From assembly GCA_964429915.1 (NCBI GenBank), contig CAYSDZ010000005.1:71815-135814 (forward strand): 64,000 nt of DNA, given 5' to 3'. Position numbers and translations under genes: made by a program. This document shows, one piece after another, positions 16,784 through 25,803 of this stretch. The notes beneath the pieces were generated by a model. It saw only the letters and a program-made list of their open reading frames with translations, was not told where the DNA came from and made no database searches. This DNA comes from Alteromonas_F sp964429915. GTDB lineage: Bacteria > Pseudomonadota > Gammaproteobacteria > Enterobacterales > Alteromonadaceae. Position 1 is the first letter of the stretch, and each line of letters starts with the position of its first letter.

Positions 16784-18724
16784 ATGCAAACAATTGCCAC
16801 GAACAAAAGTGCTGTTGCCGCAACCGCATTACCTATTGAAGTGGAGCAATCGACTTCTTTGTCGGATGGAGGGGGGAATGGCATATTTAAAGGTATACTC
16901 TCGAGCGTGAGCGAGAGTGATGCTAGGTTCGGTCCTTCGCCGAAATCAGTGCCTGAGCCTGCGAAGCAGCAAGTAGAGGCGACTGAGCAAGGTCAATATC
17001 AGATTGCTGATGAGGGTAGGGCGGACAAGCAAATAGCGTCAGGCAATGAAGCCCGTTATAGTGAGCGCAATAATTCCAAACAAGCTCATAACACTAACAT
17101 CCAAGCTAACACTGATACGCATCAATCGGAAGAAGAATCTGATACCGATTGGGTGGCTTTTGTAGAACGTATTATTGCAGATGCAGATGCTGGTGCTGAT
17201 GCCGACAGCGGCGAAAACACTATCGTTGACGGGGCAGACTTTTTTGACAGCCAATCTAACAGCCAGGTATTTAATGTAGATATACTTAACGCGGACAAAG
17301 AGTATAAAGCAATCAAAGGGGAGTTTACGCTCACGCTCCCCATCGACACTAATCTACCTATTGAACCAGACAATGGGCGAGTGACACAAGATTATAAAAT
17401 TACGCTCTCAGAGCAAGAAATCGCGCTTATCCAATCCGTTCACGATGACAAAATACCCACTTTAGGTGAAAACGACAAAGCGAATCTGACCCAGTTGGCT
17501 GAGGATATCATTCATAGTTTGGCATTGCCTTCGGAAAATATAAGCTCATCAGGGGACGGTGTGACACGCTTGTCTAGCATTAATTCAGACAATATTGCGG
17601 ATAGCAAAGAAGAAACGAGCAATGGCGAGCGACTAAACCCGCAAGTCACTCTGTTGAGCACCTTGTTAGGAGAAGAACAAAAAGCCAATAGCCAAGGCGC
17701 AGAAGCTCTGGAAGATATCAATTTACTTCAAGACGGTACACCACCTTCTGCAAGTCTAGCATCTGAAACCAAACCTGCTGAGTTTGCAAAATTGGCAGAT
17801 AAAAAAAGTGAACAGAATCAGCTGGTATTACAGTCAGCCAGCGAGCACATCGAGTTAGTCGTCGAAAGCGTGTTGTCAGAAGTGAGTGACTCGCCTGAAA
17901 AGGTGCAACTGACACAAGGGCTTAGGGCGGATCTCAGTTCGTCAATTGTTGAACAGTTATCAAAAAATCAAACCAAAAGCGATAAGCCTACCTTGTCATT
18001 TCAACAGGTAGTAGAAGAAGCACTCAGCGCGCAAACCAGTGAGGTGGCAGAAGAGAACTATGCAGGCATAGCGCTGCAAGCATCAAAAACAGAACAGGTG
18101 ATTGCGATTGCACATGCGATCACTGATGCGGTTGTGAAGCACCAAACATCACCTACCGGTGCGCTAGATCAAAATAATCCTGCTAATAACTCCTCTATTA
18201 ATAACGATGCCACCTTCATTGCTTCACTCGACAAGCTTAGCGTAGAAGGGGCTACCCAAGTGTCTGAACAAAATAAGTTAACCAACCCTATTCCTCCTGA
18301 AAAAGCGATCCCCCTTCACCAACCCGAAGGGCAAAAACAGGTAGCTGAGAAAATACGGTGGATGGTCGGTGCTAGGGTAACTGCGGCGGAAATACGGCTC
18401 GATCCTCCAGAACTGGGCAGTATGCAAATTCGCATTAACATGACGGGTGATACCGCTTCTGTGAACATGGTAGTGCAATCGACTCAAGCCAGAGATATGT
18501 TGGCTGAGGCGCAGCCAAGGCTAAGAGAAATGTTGTCAGAACAAGGGATAGATTTAGGTGAATCCTTTGTTTCGACTCAAGACCAACAAAGTTCCGATCA
18601 GCAAGCAAGCGAAGACGGCAATGCGTCATCACATTTTGGTACTGAACACGATGAGGAGCTGTCAGTCATTGAGCAACCCATTCAGAAAAAACAGTCGCCT
18701 TATAACGTCGATGCTTATGTATAA
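16784..18724 (+). CDS. fliK: FliK, hook-length control protein
   Basis: 646 aa from ATG 16784; an ATG at 16769 and a TTG at 16760 are in frame and cannot be excluded. The first 500 residues are low-complexity, acidic and Ser/Asn-rich. The recognisable part is the C-terminal FliK domain, near residues 525-610, with ARVTAAEIRLDPPELGSMQI and QARDMLAEAQPRLREML. FliK acts as ruler and as the switch that changes FlhB specificity from hook to filament. Before it, 16611-16783 holds no gene I can support; a partial sigma-54-like string there has the wrong -12 half. Confidence 0.88.
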   Translation: MQTIATNKSAVAATALPIEVEQSTSLSDGGGNGIFKGILSSVSESDARFGPSPKSVPEPAKQQVEATEQGQYQIADEGRADKQIASGNEARYSERNNSKQAHNTNIQANTDTHQSEEESDTDWVAFVERIIADADAGADADSGENTIVDGADFFDSQSNSQVFNVDILNADKEYKAIKGEFTLTLPIDTNLPIEPDNGRVTQDYKITLSEQEIALIQSVHDDKIPTLGENDKANLTQLAEDIIHSLALPSENISSSGDGVTRLSSINSDNIADSKEETSNGERLNPQVTLLSTLLGEEQKANSQGAEALEDINLLQDGTPPSASLASETKPAEFAKLADKKSEQNQLVLQSASEHIELVVESVLSEVSDSPEKVQLTQGLRADLSSSIVEQLSKNQTKSDKPTLSFQQVVEEALSAQTSEVAEENYAGIALQASKTEQVIAIAHAITDAVVKHQTSPTGALDQNNPANNSSINNDATFIASLDKLSVEGATQVSEQNKLTNPIPPEKAIPLHQPEGQKQVAEKIRWMVGARVTAAEIRLDPPELGSMQIRINMTGDTASVNMVVQSTQARDMLAEAQPRLREMLSEQGIDLGESFVSTQDQQSSDQQASEDGNASSHFGTEHDEELSVIEQPIQKKQSPYNVDAYV

Positions 18725-18786
18725 GCTTGCGATTTTTCAATGTTGGCTGATAATTAGCTCACATTAAAGCGAAAAAAGAGAACATC

Positions 18787-19323
18787 ATGGCTGAAGAAGA
18801 ACTGAAAATTGAAGAAGGCGGAAAAAAAAGCAAGCTGCCGCTCATTATCATCGCGGTGGTAGTGTTGTTAGGTGGAGGTGCCGCCGCCTACTTTTTTCTA
18901 TTTAGTGGTTCAAGCGAGCCTGAGCAGGTTATGGAAGAAGGAGGAGCTTCTGAAACTGAGGGCGCGGCGGAAAACCAAGCTCAAGCGAAAAAAGCGCAAA
19001 CAGGCTCAGCAGTGTACGTGGCAATGCCTAGGCCTTTTACGTTCAACGCACCAGGAGCGGGGCGAGACAGATTAGTACAAATTAAAGTGCAGTTGATGAT
19101 GCGCGGTAGCGACAACGAAGAACAAGCTAAATCACATATACCTTTGATTGAAGGCACCTTGCTACAAACCTTTAGTGCTAGCAATGCCGACGATCTGGTG
19201 ACAGAAGTGGGTAAAGTGGCACTAAAAGAGGATGCGCTTTCTGCTGTTCAAGAAAGCCTCAAAGAGGTGACTGGCAATACGGTCGTAGAAAGGGTGTTAT
19301 TTACCAGTTTTGTGATGCAGTAG
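18787..19323 (+). CDS. fliL: FliL, stator-associated basal-body protein
   Basis: 178 aa inner-membrane protein with a short cytoplasmic start, one membrane helix near residues 19-41 (LPLIIIAVVVLLGGGAAAYF), a charged linker and the periplasmic FliL domain (YVAMPRPFTFNAP, then IEGTLLQTFSASNADDL). It surrounds and supports MotAB stators. The gene has AAGAG-like upstream sequence and begins the fliLMNOPQR-flhB run. Confidence 0.92.
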   Translation: MAEEELKIEEGGKKSKLPLIIIAVVVLLGGGAAAYFFLFSGSSEPEQVMEEGGASETEGAAENQAQAKKAQTGSAVYVAMPRPFTFNAPGAGRDRLVQIKVQLMMRGSDNEEQAKSHIPLIEGTLLQTFSASNADDLVTEVGKVALKEDALSAVQESLKEVTGNTVVERVLFTSFVMQ

Positions 19324-19349
19324 TAGATTGGGATAAAGAGGAATAATTC

Positions 19350-20408
19350 ATGAGCGACTTACTTTCCCAAGACGAAATTGATGCCTTGCTTCATGGTGTT
19401 GATGACGTTGAGGAAGAAGACACATCTGACCCCGAATCGGGAAAGTCAGCGCTTGAATACGACTTTTCTTCGCAAGATAGAATCGTTCGTGGGCGCATGC
19501 CTACACTGGAAATTGTAAATGAGCGATTCGCTCGGCATATGCGTGTTAGCTTATTTAATATGATGCGTCGATCAGCAGAAGTGTCGATAAACGGCATTCA
19601 AATGATTAAATTTGGCGAGTATATCCATACCTTGTTTGTTCCTACTAGCTTAAATATGGTGCGTTTTAGACCACTGAAAGGCACAGGTCTTATTACCATG
19701 GAAGCGCGGCTTGTTTTTATTTTAGTCGATAACTTCTTCGGCGGTGATGGTCGCTATCATGCAAAAATTGAAGGACGAGAGTTCACGCCTACCGAACGTC
19801 GTATTATTCAAATGCTACTAAAAATTATTTTTGAAGACTACAAGGAAGCGTGGGCACCCGTCATGGATGTATCATTTGAATACCTCGATTCTGAGGTAAA
19901 CCCTGCAATGGCAAACATTGTTAGCCCGACTGAAGTGGTGGTGATCAGTTCATTTCATATCGAACTCGATGGCGGCGGCGGTGATTTTCACGTTTCTCTG
20001 CCGTATTCCATGTTAGAGCCAATCCGTGAATTGCTTGATGCCGGTGTGCAAAGCGACAAAGAAGATACCGATTTGCGATGGAGTAAAGCCCTTCGCGATG
20101 AAATTTTGGATGTCGATGTTGAACTCACTACCCACATGCTCGATTTTGATGTGAGCCTGCGTCAAATTATGGAGTTTAAAGCAGGCGATATTATTCCTGT
20201 TGAACTTCCCGGCCACATTACTGTGTTAATAGAAGGTTTACCGACGTTCAGAGCGAAAGTGGGACGTTCACGAGAACATATAGCATTAAAAATTACCGAG
20301 AAGATTCCGAGACCGACTTCAGTGAAATCAGAGTTGCAATTATTAACCCGAAACGGACGAATTATTGACAACGATGCTGAACTACAAGTGTTAGAAGAAG
20401 ATTTATAA
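19350..20408 (+). CDS. fliM: FliM, motor switch protein
   Basis: 352 aa C-ring protein. The N-terminus MSDLLSQDEIDALLHGVDD is the conserved peptide that binds phosphorylated CheY, followed by an acidic linker. The middle CheC-like domain contains RVSLFNMMRRSAEVS and FIEGREFTP-like segments (KIEGREFTPTERRIIQ), and the C-terminal SpoA domain ends LQLLTRNGRIIDN. Binding of CheY-P flips rotation direction. The same peptide pattern recurs three times in CheA in this window. Confidence 0.95.
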   Translation: MSDLLSQDEIDALLHGVDDVEEEDTSDPESGKSALEYDFSSQDRIVRGRMPTLEIVNERFARHMRVSLFNMMRRSAEVSINGIQMIKFGEYIHTLFVPTSLNMVRFRPLKGTGLITMEARLVFILVDNFFGGDGRYHAKIEGREFTPTERRIIQMLLKIIFEDYKEAWAPVMDVSFEYLDSEVNPAMANIVSPTEVVVISSFHIELDGGGGDFHVSLPYSMLEPIRELLDAGVQSDKEDTDLRWSKALRDEILDVDVELTTHMLDFDVSLRQIMEFKAGDIIPVELPGHITVLIEGLPTFRAKVGRSREHIALKITEKIPRPTSVKSELQLLTRNGRIIDNDAELQVLEEDL

Positions 20409-20429
20409 ATCGAACCCAAGGGGAAAACG

Positions 20430-20849
20430 ATGAGTAACGAAGAAGATATAGACGATTGGGCTGCGGCAATGGCCGAACAAGCTGAATCAGAAGAAACGGA
20501 AGGGGCAGAAGACAGTGATGAAGAAGTCAAAGCCGCAGAACTTGAATCGTTTGACGGTGATGATCAAGCGCCTATCACTCAAGAAGAAAAGAAAAAGCTC
20601 GATACGATATTAGATATTCCCGTCACTATTTCTATGGAGGTGGGGCGAAGCCAAATTAGTATTCGCAACCTGCTACAGTTAAACCAAGGCTCGGTGGTAG
20701 AGTTAGACAGAGTCGCAGGCGAACCGCTTGATGTGCTAGTAAATGGCACGTTGATTGCTCATGGAGAAGTAGTAGTGGTCAACGACAAGTTTGGTATTCG
20801 CTTAACTGATGTTATTAGTCAAATCGAGAGAATCAAAAAGCTTAGATAA
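20430..20849 (+). CDS. fliN: FliN, motor switch protein
   Basis: 139 aa. An acidic tail of about 55 residues precedes the SpoA domain (LDIPVTISMEVGRSQISIRNLLQL), then GSVVELDRVAGEPLDVLVNGTLIAHGEVVVV, given here in pieces, a strong FliN signature. FliN forms the bottom of the C-ring and docks FliH. The start is preceded by AAGGGGAAAACG. Its end overlaps the fliO start by 41 nt. Confidence 0.94.
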   Translation: MSNEEDIDDWAAAMAEQAESEETEGAEDSDEEVKAAELESFDGDDQAPITQEEKKKLDTILDIPVTISMEVGRSQISIRNLLQLNQGSVVELDRVAGEPLDVLVNGTLIAHGEVVVVNDKFGIRLTDVISQIERIKKLR

Positions 20850-21321
20850 AAAAGCTTTAAAATCAATTGGGTATATCGTTTTACTTTGTGCCCTTCCTTC
20901 TTTTTGCTGGGCGCAAGGCAGCACGCCAAGCAGCACACCAAGCTCAGATCTCGCCACCATCCTGTCCATTTCTTTGTCGCTTTTCGTTGTGATAGGCGTC
21001 ATTTTTGGCTTGGCATTTGTGATGCGTCGGTTTACTGGCGGTTCATCAGGCAATGGGCAGATGACCGTTGTGTCAAGCATGATGGCAGGAACCAAAGAAC
21101 GCATTATGGTGTTACAGGTTGGCGCTGAACAACACCTAATAGGCGTGACAAGCCACTCGATTAACCACTTAGCCACGCTCGCTGAGCCAATAGAGCCCAA
21201 CGCTAAACCCTCATCTAACCCTACTCACAGCTTCAAAGAGAAATTAATTGAGGCAATGGCAGCTAATATGCAGGGAAAATCGAAGGTGCAGAAAGGTAAG
21301 GACAATCAGCATGAAAATTAA
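20809..21321 (+). CDS. fliO: FliO, export-gate assembly protein
   Basis: 170 aa from ATG 20809, inside fliN; no later ATG before the membrane part is available, though a non-ATG start nearer the fliN stop is possible. A hydrophobic signal-like stretch (YIVLLCALPSFCWA) is followed by a membrane helix (ILSISLSLFVVIGVIFGLAF) and a small cytoplasmic domain with SMMAGTKERIMVLQVGAEQHL. FliO helps the FliP pentamer assemble. Family length and position agree. Confidence 0.88.
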   Translation: MLLVKSRESKSLDKKALKSIGYIVLLCALPSFCWAQGSTPSSTPSSDLATILSISLSLFVVIGVIFGLAFVMRRFTGGSSGNGQMTVVSSMMAGTKERIMVLQVGAEQHLIGVTSHSINHLATLAEPIEPNAKPSSNPTHSFKEKLIEAMAANMQGKSKVQKGKDNQHEN

Positions 21322-22060
21322 GCTTAGTTTTCTCGTAATATGCCTGTTGTTTTCTTTTGATCTTTTTGCTCAACAAGGCATTCCTGCCGTTACGGTTACT
21401 ACTAACGATAACGGTACCCAAGACTATACCATGACCTTACAAGCGCTGTTTATTATGACAGCCTTGAGCTTTATCCCTGCCTTTATTTTAATGATGACGT
21501 CGTTTACGCGCATCATTGTAGTGTTATCTATCTTGCGACAAGCTATTGGTTTACAGCAGTCACCCTCCAACCAAATTCTTATAGGCGTCAGTTTGTTCTT
21601 GTCGATGTTCATTATGGCGCCGGTGTTTGAAGAGGTAAATACCGTTGCATTGCAGCCCTATTTAAACGACTCCATGACGTCAAGAGAAGCATTTGATAAA
21701 GCCAAAGAGCCCATGCGCGACTTTATGTTATCGCAAACCAGGGTGAAAGATTTAGAGTCGTTTGTGCGTATTGCAGGTCACGAGGGAAGGTACGAGACCC
21801 CAGAGGAAGTGCCAATGACTATTTTGATCCCCTCTTTTGTGACGAGCGAACTAAAAACAGCCTTCCAAATTGGCTTTATGTTGTTCATCCCTTTTCTTAT
21901 TCTCGATTTAGTGGTGGCTTCGGTATTGATGGCAATGGGTATGATGATGCTTTCCCCTATGATCGTCTCGCTGCCCTTTAAGTTAATGCTCTTTGTATTG
22001 GTAGACGGATGGAATCTTATTTTCGGTACGCTTGCCAACAGTTTTGGTATGGGAGTCTAG
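21311..22060 (+). CDS. fliP: FliP, export-gate protein
   Basis: 249 aa from ATG 21311 (MKIKLSF), chosen over a longer in-frame opening that lacks a signal peptide. A cleavable signal (SFLVICLLFSFDLFA) is followed by four membrane helices. The FliP signatures FTRIIVVLSILRQAIGLQQSP and LPFKLMLFVLVDGWNLIFG (in shorter pieces) are present. FliP with FliQ and FliR forms the helical export channel in the MS ring. It starts 11 nt before the fliO stop. Confidence 0.94.
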   Translation: MKIKLSFLVICLLFSFDLFAQQGIPAVTVTTNDNGTQDYTMTLQALFIMTALSFIPAFILMMTSFTRIIVVLSILRQAIGLQQSPSNQILIGVSLFLSMFIMAPVFEEVNTVALQPYLNDSMTSREAFDKAKEPMRDFMLSQTRVKDLESFVRIAGHEGRYETPEEVPMTILIPSFVTSELKTAFQIGFMLFIPFLILDLVVASVLMAMGMMMLSPMIVSLPFKLMLFVLVDGWNLIFGTLANSFGMGV

Positions 22061-22064
22061 ACTC

Positions 22065-22334
22065 ATGAGCCCAGAGGTATTTGTTGAAATACTGCGAGAA
22101 TCCATGTTTATGGTGATTTTGTTGGTTTCAGCCATTATTCTTCCGAGTTTGGGAGTGGGCTTGATTGTTGCTGTTTTTCAAGCTGCTACCTCGATTAACG
22201 AGCAGACCATGAGTTTTTTACCTCGGCTGATTGTCACTCTTTTGGCACTGAGTTGGGGCGGAAATTGGTTGGTGACTAAACTGATGGACTTTATGTACCA
22301 CATGGTTGAACTCATTCCGCAGGTGGTCGGTTAA
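22065..22334 (+). CDS. fliQ: FliQ, export-gate protein
   Basis: 89 aa from ATG 22065 (MSPEVFVEILRES), the usual length for FliQ. Two membrane helices flank the conserved loop VFQAATSINEQTMSFLP. FliQ wraps the FliP/FliR core. It follows fliP by four bases. Confidence 0.94.
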   Translation: MSPEVFVEILRESMFMVILLVSAIILPSLGVGLIVAVFQAATSINEQTMSFLPRLIVTLLALSWGGNWLVTKLMDFMYHMVELIPQVVG

Positions 22335-22336
22335 CT

Positions 22337-23119
22337 GTGGTTTTTACACTGGATGCCATTAATCAGTTTTTAGCTGATTTAATGCTGCCTTTTTTGCGAA
22401 TATCGGGCTTGTTTGTGGCCATGATTGGTTTAAGCGCTCGCTCGGTGCCGCCGCAAATCCGTGCATTACTGGGCATTGTGCTTGCGTTTATTATCATGCC
22501 TTTAGTTCCCCCTGTTGCGGTAGATGAATTATTCAGTGCAAAAACGGTATTACTTGGTATTCAACAACTCCTTATTGGCGTAGCGATTGGTTTTTTATCA
22601 ATGATGGTTTTGAATACCTTTGTGTTGGCAGGGCAAATTATCGCCATGCAAACCGGTTTAGGATTCGCTTCCATTGTCGACCCCGTTAATGGAATCAACG
22701 TGCCCGCGGTAGGGCAGTTTTATTTGATTTTAGCGACCTTGCTGTTTTGGGCGATGGACGGACACTTAATTATGATTGAAATGATTGTTGTGTCTTTTGA
22801 GGCGTTTCCCATAGGTGGTCCATTTTTAACTAAAGACAATATGCGAGATATTGCGTTGTGGGCTGGCTGGATGTTTGTTTCCTCGCTCACGCTATCGCTT
22901 GCGCCTATTGTATCGCTACTCATTGTTAATTTGGCTTTTGGTGTGATGACCAAAGCTTCACCCCAGCTAAATATTTTCAGTATAGGGTTTGCAATTGCAC
23001 AAATTATGGGTTTGGTGATCATGTGGATCACACTTTCTAATTTCGCTTCACACTTTAATTTACAGTGGAATCGGGCAGAACAGTTTATGTGTGAACTACT
23101 ACGCATTTGCCCCACTTAA
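22337..23119 (+). CDS. fliR: FliR, export-gate protein
   Basis: 260 aa membrane protein with about six helices, starting at GTG 22337, two bases after fliQ. FliR-type pieces are RISGLFVAMIGLSARSVPP, GQIIAMQTGLGFASIVDPVN and LNIFSIGFAIAQIMG. FliR completes the export channel and contacts FlhB. No later ATG fits the family start better. Confidence 0.93.
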   Translation: MVFTLDAINQFLADLMLPFLRISGLFVAMIGLSARSVPPQIRALLGIVLAFIIMPLVPPVAVDELFSAKTVLLGIQQLLIGVAIGFLSMMVLNTFVLAGQIIAMQTGLGFASIVDPVNGINVPAVGQFYLILATLLFWAMDGHLIMIEMIVVSFEAFPIGGPFLTKDNMRDIALWAGWMFVSSLTLSLAPIVSLLIVNLAFGVMTKASPQLNIFSIGFAIAQIMGLVIMWITLSNFASHFNLQWNRAEQFMCELLRICPT

Positions 23120-23145
23120 TAGCGTATCAAAGATAAGGCGTAGGC

Positions 23146-24270
23146 ATGGCCGATACTAACGAAAAAACAGAAGACCCCACAGCGAAGCGTCAGGAAGACG
23201 CCAGAAAAAAAGGTCAGATTGCGCGTAGCCGAGAATTGTCTACGGTATTAGTGTTGATTACCGCGGCGGTGGCACTGATCGTTTTTGGTGGACAGATCGC
23301 CAAGGCCTTGTTTCAAATCACGGGGCGCGTCTTTACCCTATCTCGTGACGAAACCTACGATCCAATGCATATGTTCCAAGCCATAGGTGAAGTTATTCAA
23401 ACCGTGGACGGGCCACTGCTCACTGTGCTGTTGATTATTATGGCAGCGGGTATCTACGGCTCTATTGCCATTGGAGGCTATAACTTTACTTGGTATAGCG
23501 CTAAACCTAAATGGTCGAAAATGAACCCTGCATCGGGTTTCAAACGCATGTTTGGGATGAATGGTTTAGTTGAGTTGCTTAAATCTATTGGCAAAGTATT
23601 GGTTATTGGTGTGGGTGTGTTGATTGCGCTCAATCTATATAAAGACGAAGCTCTGCATCTTGATTTAGAAATTTATCCTACCAATTTGTTTCATGCGATC
23701 GACATGATCAAGTGGGCGTTTTTATTGCTGTGTATTTCACTTATCCCTATCGCATTAATCGATGTGCCGTATCAAAATTATAAGCACAACGAAGAAATGA
23801 AAATGACCAAGCAAGAGGTGAAAGACGAACGTAAAAATGCGGATGGCGACCCGCAAGTCAAACGTCGTATTCGTACTTTACAGTATCAAGCTGCAGCCAA
23901 TCGAATGATGCAGGCCGTGCCCGAAGCTGATGTTGTGGTCACCAATCCGACACATTATTCTGTGGCACTTAAATATCAGGATAATGGAGACATGGCACCG
24001 GTTGTGGTTGCCAAAGGAAGCGATGAATTAGCCATGCACATTCGAAAAATTGCTACCGCTCACGAGGTACCGTTGATCCCTTCGCCAATGCTAGCAAGAG
24101 CGATCTATTATTCTACTGAAGTAGACCATCCTATTCCTCACGGTCTGTTTATGGCCGTGGCCCAAGTCTTGGCGTATGTATATCAGTTAAAACGCTACAA
24201 AACAGGAAAAGGCAGCCGTCCTCGACCTTTATCGAAGAACCTGCCGATACCACCGGAATTACGTCGATAG
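23146..24270 (+). CDS. flhB: FlhB, export-gate specificity switch
   Basis: 374 aa. It begins with the typical KTEDPTAKRQEDARKKGQIARSREL. Four membrane helices follow, then a cytoplasmic domain with the self-cleaving motif NPTHYSVALKY, near residue 265. Cleavage between Asn and Pro changes export from rod/hook to filament substrates under FliK control. This is the last gene before the accessory block; flhA, normally next, lies 14.3 kb downstream. Confidence 0.95.
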   Translation: MADTNEKTEDPTAKRQEDARKKGQIARSRELSTVLVLITAAVALIVFGGQIAKALFQITGRVFTLSRDETYDPMHMFQAIGEVIQTVDGPLLTVLLIIMAAGIYGSIAIGGYNFTWYSAKPKWSKMNPASGFKRMFGMNGLVELLKSIGKVLVIGVGVLIALNLYKDEALHLDLEIYPTNLFHAIDMIKWAFLLLCISLIPIALIDVPYQNYKHNEEMKMTKQEVKDERKNADGDPQVKRRIRTLQYQAAANRMMQAVPEADVVVTNPTHYSVALKYQDNGDMAPVVVAKGSDELAMHIRKIATAHEVPLIPSPMLARAIYYSTEVDHPIPHGLFMAVAQVLAYVYQLKRYKTGKGSRPRPLSKNLPIPPELRR

Positions 24271-24289
24271 TTTTGTGCATTATCTCCCA

Positions 24290-24407
24290 AGGATCAAGCG
24301 CAGCCTTTGTTTGAGAAAAACACGCCGTAAATCCATCTATGGAGGCTCGGGTTCGGCTTCCTGCCTCACACGGTTTGTTTCAAACAAAGGCTGCGCTTGA
24401 TTCTAGG
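24290..24407 (+). repeat. Palindromic element with 22-bp perfect terminal repeats
   Basis: ATCAAGCGCAGCCTTTGTTT plus GA (24293-24314) is exactly inverted at 24380-24401. Inside is CCGTAAATCCATCTATGGAG with its own small inverted repeat. It lies 20 nt after flhB, at the left border of the accessory block. It may act as a structured transcript end, but no T-run follows. Confidence 0.8.
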
Positions 24408-24430
24408 ATACGACTATTCTTTTCGTGAAA

Positions 24431-24490
24431 TGTTTGCCAAAATAAACAATTAATGATTAACTTACAACATAATGTTTATTATGGTAAACA
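24431..24490 (+). promoter_or_regulatory. Two TGTTTA-N6-TAAACA operator copies
   Basis: TGTTTGCCAAAATAAACA (24431-24448) and TGTTTATTATGGTAAACA (24473-24490) are two dyads 42 bp apart, about four helical turns. The second covers the upstream ATG codons of the HipA-like gene. They are plausible binding sites for the HTH partner encoded downstream. Confidence 0.55.
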
Positions 24491-24492
24491 AT

Positions 24493-25803
24493 ATGCTCAA
24501 TTATACGCTGCAAATATATTTTGATTACGCTTGGCATGATGCGGTAACGATTAAAGTTCACCCAACAGATCATTCAGTAGAGCAAATCACGGCTTATCGC
24601 CTTGAATACGCCGTTGAACATCTCAGCGAGATTGGCGCTTCAGCATGTAGTGTAAACTGCCCTGTCGAGCTTGCTGAGACCTTTCGACAAAGACCGTGGT
24701 TTGGTTATCTGGACGATATTTTGCCCGCAGGTGCTAGTCGTCGATGGTGGGTAAAACAGTTAGGTATCGTTGACTTGCCTTTATATGAGCAAAAGCTTGC
24801 GTTATTGAAGTATGCCGTCATCGCCCCAGTGGGTAATTTAAGAATTAAAGAATGTGTTGACACAGTCCCTACAAACATAAAACAAATCTATTTTAGTCTT
24901 GAAGATGTAACTCGAAACAGTCGCGAATTCTTAACTTATGCACAGCAACGTGGCGCGGCCAGTGGTGGCGCAACGGGGGCTGGGGGCGAAGCCCCAAAAC
25001 TGCTGCTCGCAAAAAACTCCGATAATCGAATTTGGATAGACACCTTACAAGCTCAAAGTGTGGCAGGGTGTATAAACTACCTTGTAAAGTTTCCACGTGG
25101 AAAATCGACGGATATTGATAAAGACATTCTTCGAGCTGAATATCACTTTTATCATGAATTACACGCTATGGAAGCCGATACCATCGATATTGGAAATATG
25201 TTTCTGGTTGAAAGTGATGAGGGGCCCAGCCTTTGGTTACCGCGCTTTGATATAGAAAGTCATCATGGCCAGCGTGTTCAATATGGTTTGGAATCTATTT
25301 ATTCGATGATGAAAAAGGCGGAAGGGGCGTTACGCCATCAAGACGTATTCGCTTGTTTGAGCAAGGTGCTGCATTGTGAAACAAAAGAGGCTCGTAATGC
25401 CTTAGCAACAGAATATGTATGGCGAGATCTTCTGAATATTGTATTTTCTAATACAGATAATCACGGACGAAACATGTCTATTATCAAAAAAGGAGTGGAC
25501 GTTAGGCTCGCACCAATTTATGACTTCGCTCCAATGAAATTCGACCCAGAGGTGGTGACACGTTCAACAACGTGGGGGCAACCCTATGAGGTGGGCGGAG
25601 AATATGATTTCCCTAATATCTTGGCTAGTTTAGATGGAATAGATCCCATTGTGGTGCTCAATGCATTAAAGAAAAAAGCGATTAATTTGCTTGGACTGTA
25701 TGAGCGATTAAGCGCTCGTGGTGTTCCAAAAAGCATCCTCGATGCCCCATCAGCGTGGTATAACATGATTGATAAAAAGCTTCATGAGTGGGGTGTGATG
25801 TAA
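24493..25803 (+). CDS. HipA-family serine/threonine kinase toxin
   Basis: 436 aa from ATG 24493 (MLNYTLQIYF). ATGs at 24472 and 24481 are in frame but lie in or beside a predicted operator. The N-terminal subdomain is followed by a Gly-rich loop (SGGATGAGGEAPKLLLAK) and, near residue 320, NTDNHGRNMS, which holds the catalytic Asp and Asn of HipA kinases. HipA homologues phosphorylate translation factors, often a tRNA synthetase, and cause dormancy. Its stop overlaps the following HTH gene by one base (TAATG), so toxin precedes antitoxin. The target cannot be predicted. Confidence 0.85.
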   Translation: MLNYTLQIYFDYAWHDAVTIKVHPTDHSVEQITAYRLEYAVEHLSEIGASACSVNCPVELAETFRQRPWFGYLDDILPAGASRRWWVKQLGIVDLPLYEQKLALLKYAVIAPVGNLRIKECVDTVPTNIKQIYFSLEDVTRNSREFLTYAQQRGAASGGATGAGGEAPKLLLAKNSDNRIWIDTLQAQSVAGCINYLVKFPRGKSTDIDKDILRAEYHFYHELHAMEADTIDIGNMFLVESDEGPSLWLPRFDIESHHGQRVQYGLESIYSMMKKAEGALRHQDVFACLSKVLHCETKEARNALATEYVWRDLLNIVFSNTDNHGRNMSIIKKGVDVRLAPIYDFAPMKFDPEVVTRSTTWGQPYEVGGEYDFPNILASLDGIDPIVVLNALKKKAINLLGLYERLSARGVPKSILDAPSAWYNMIDKKLHEWGVM

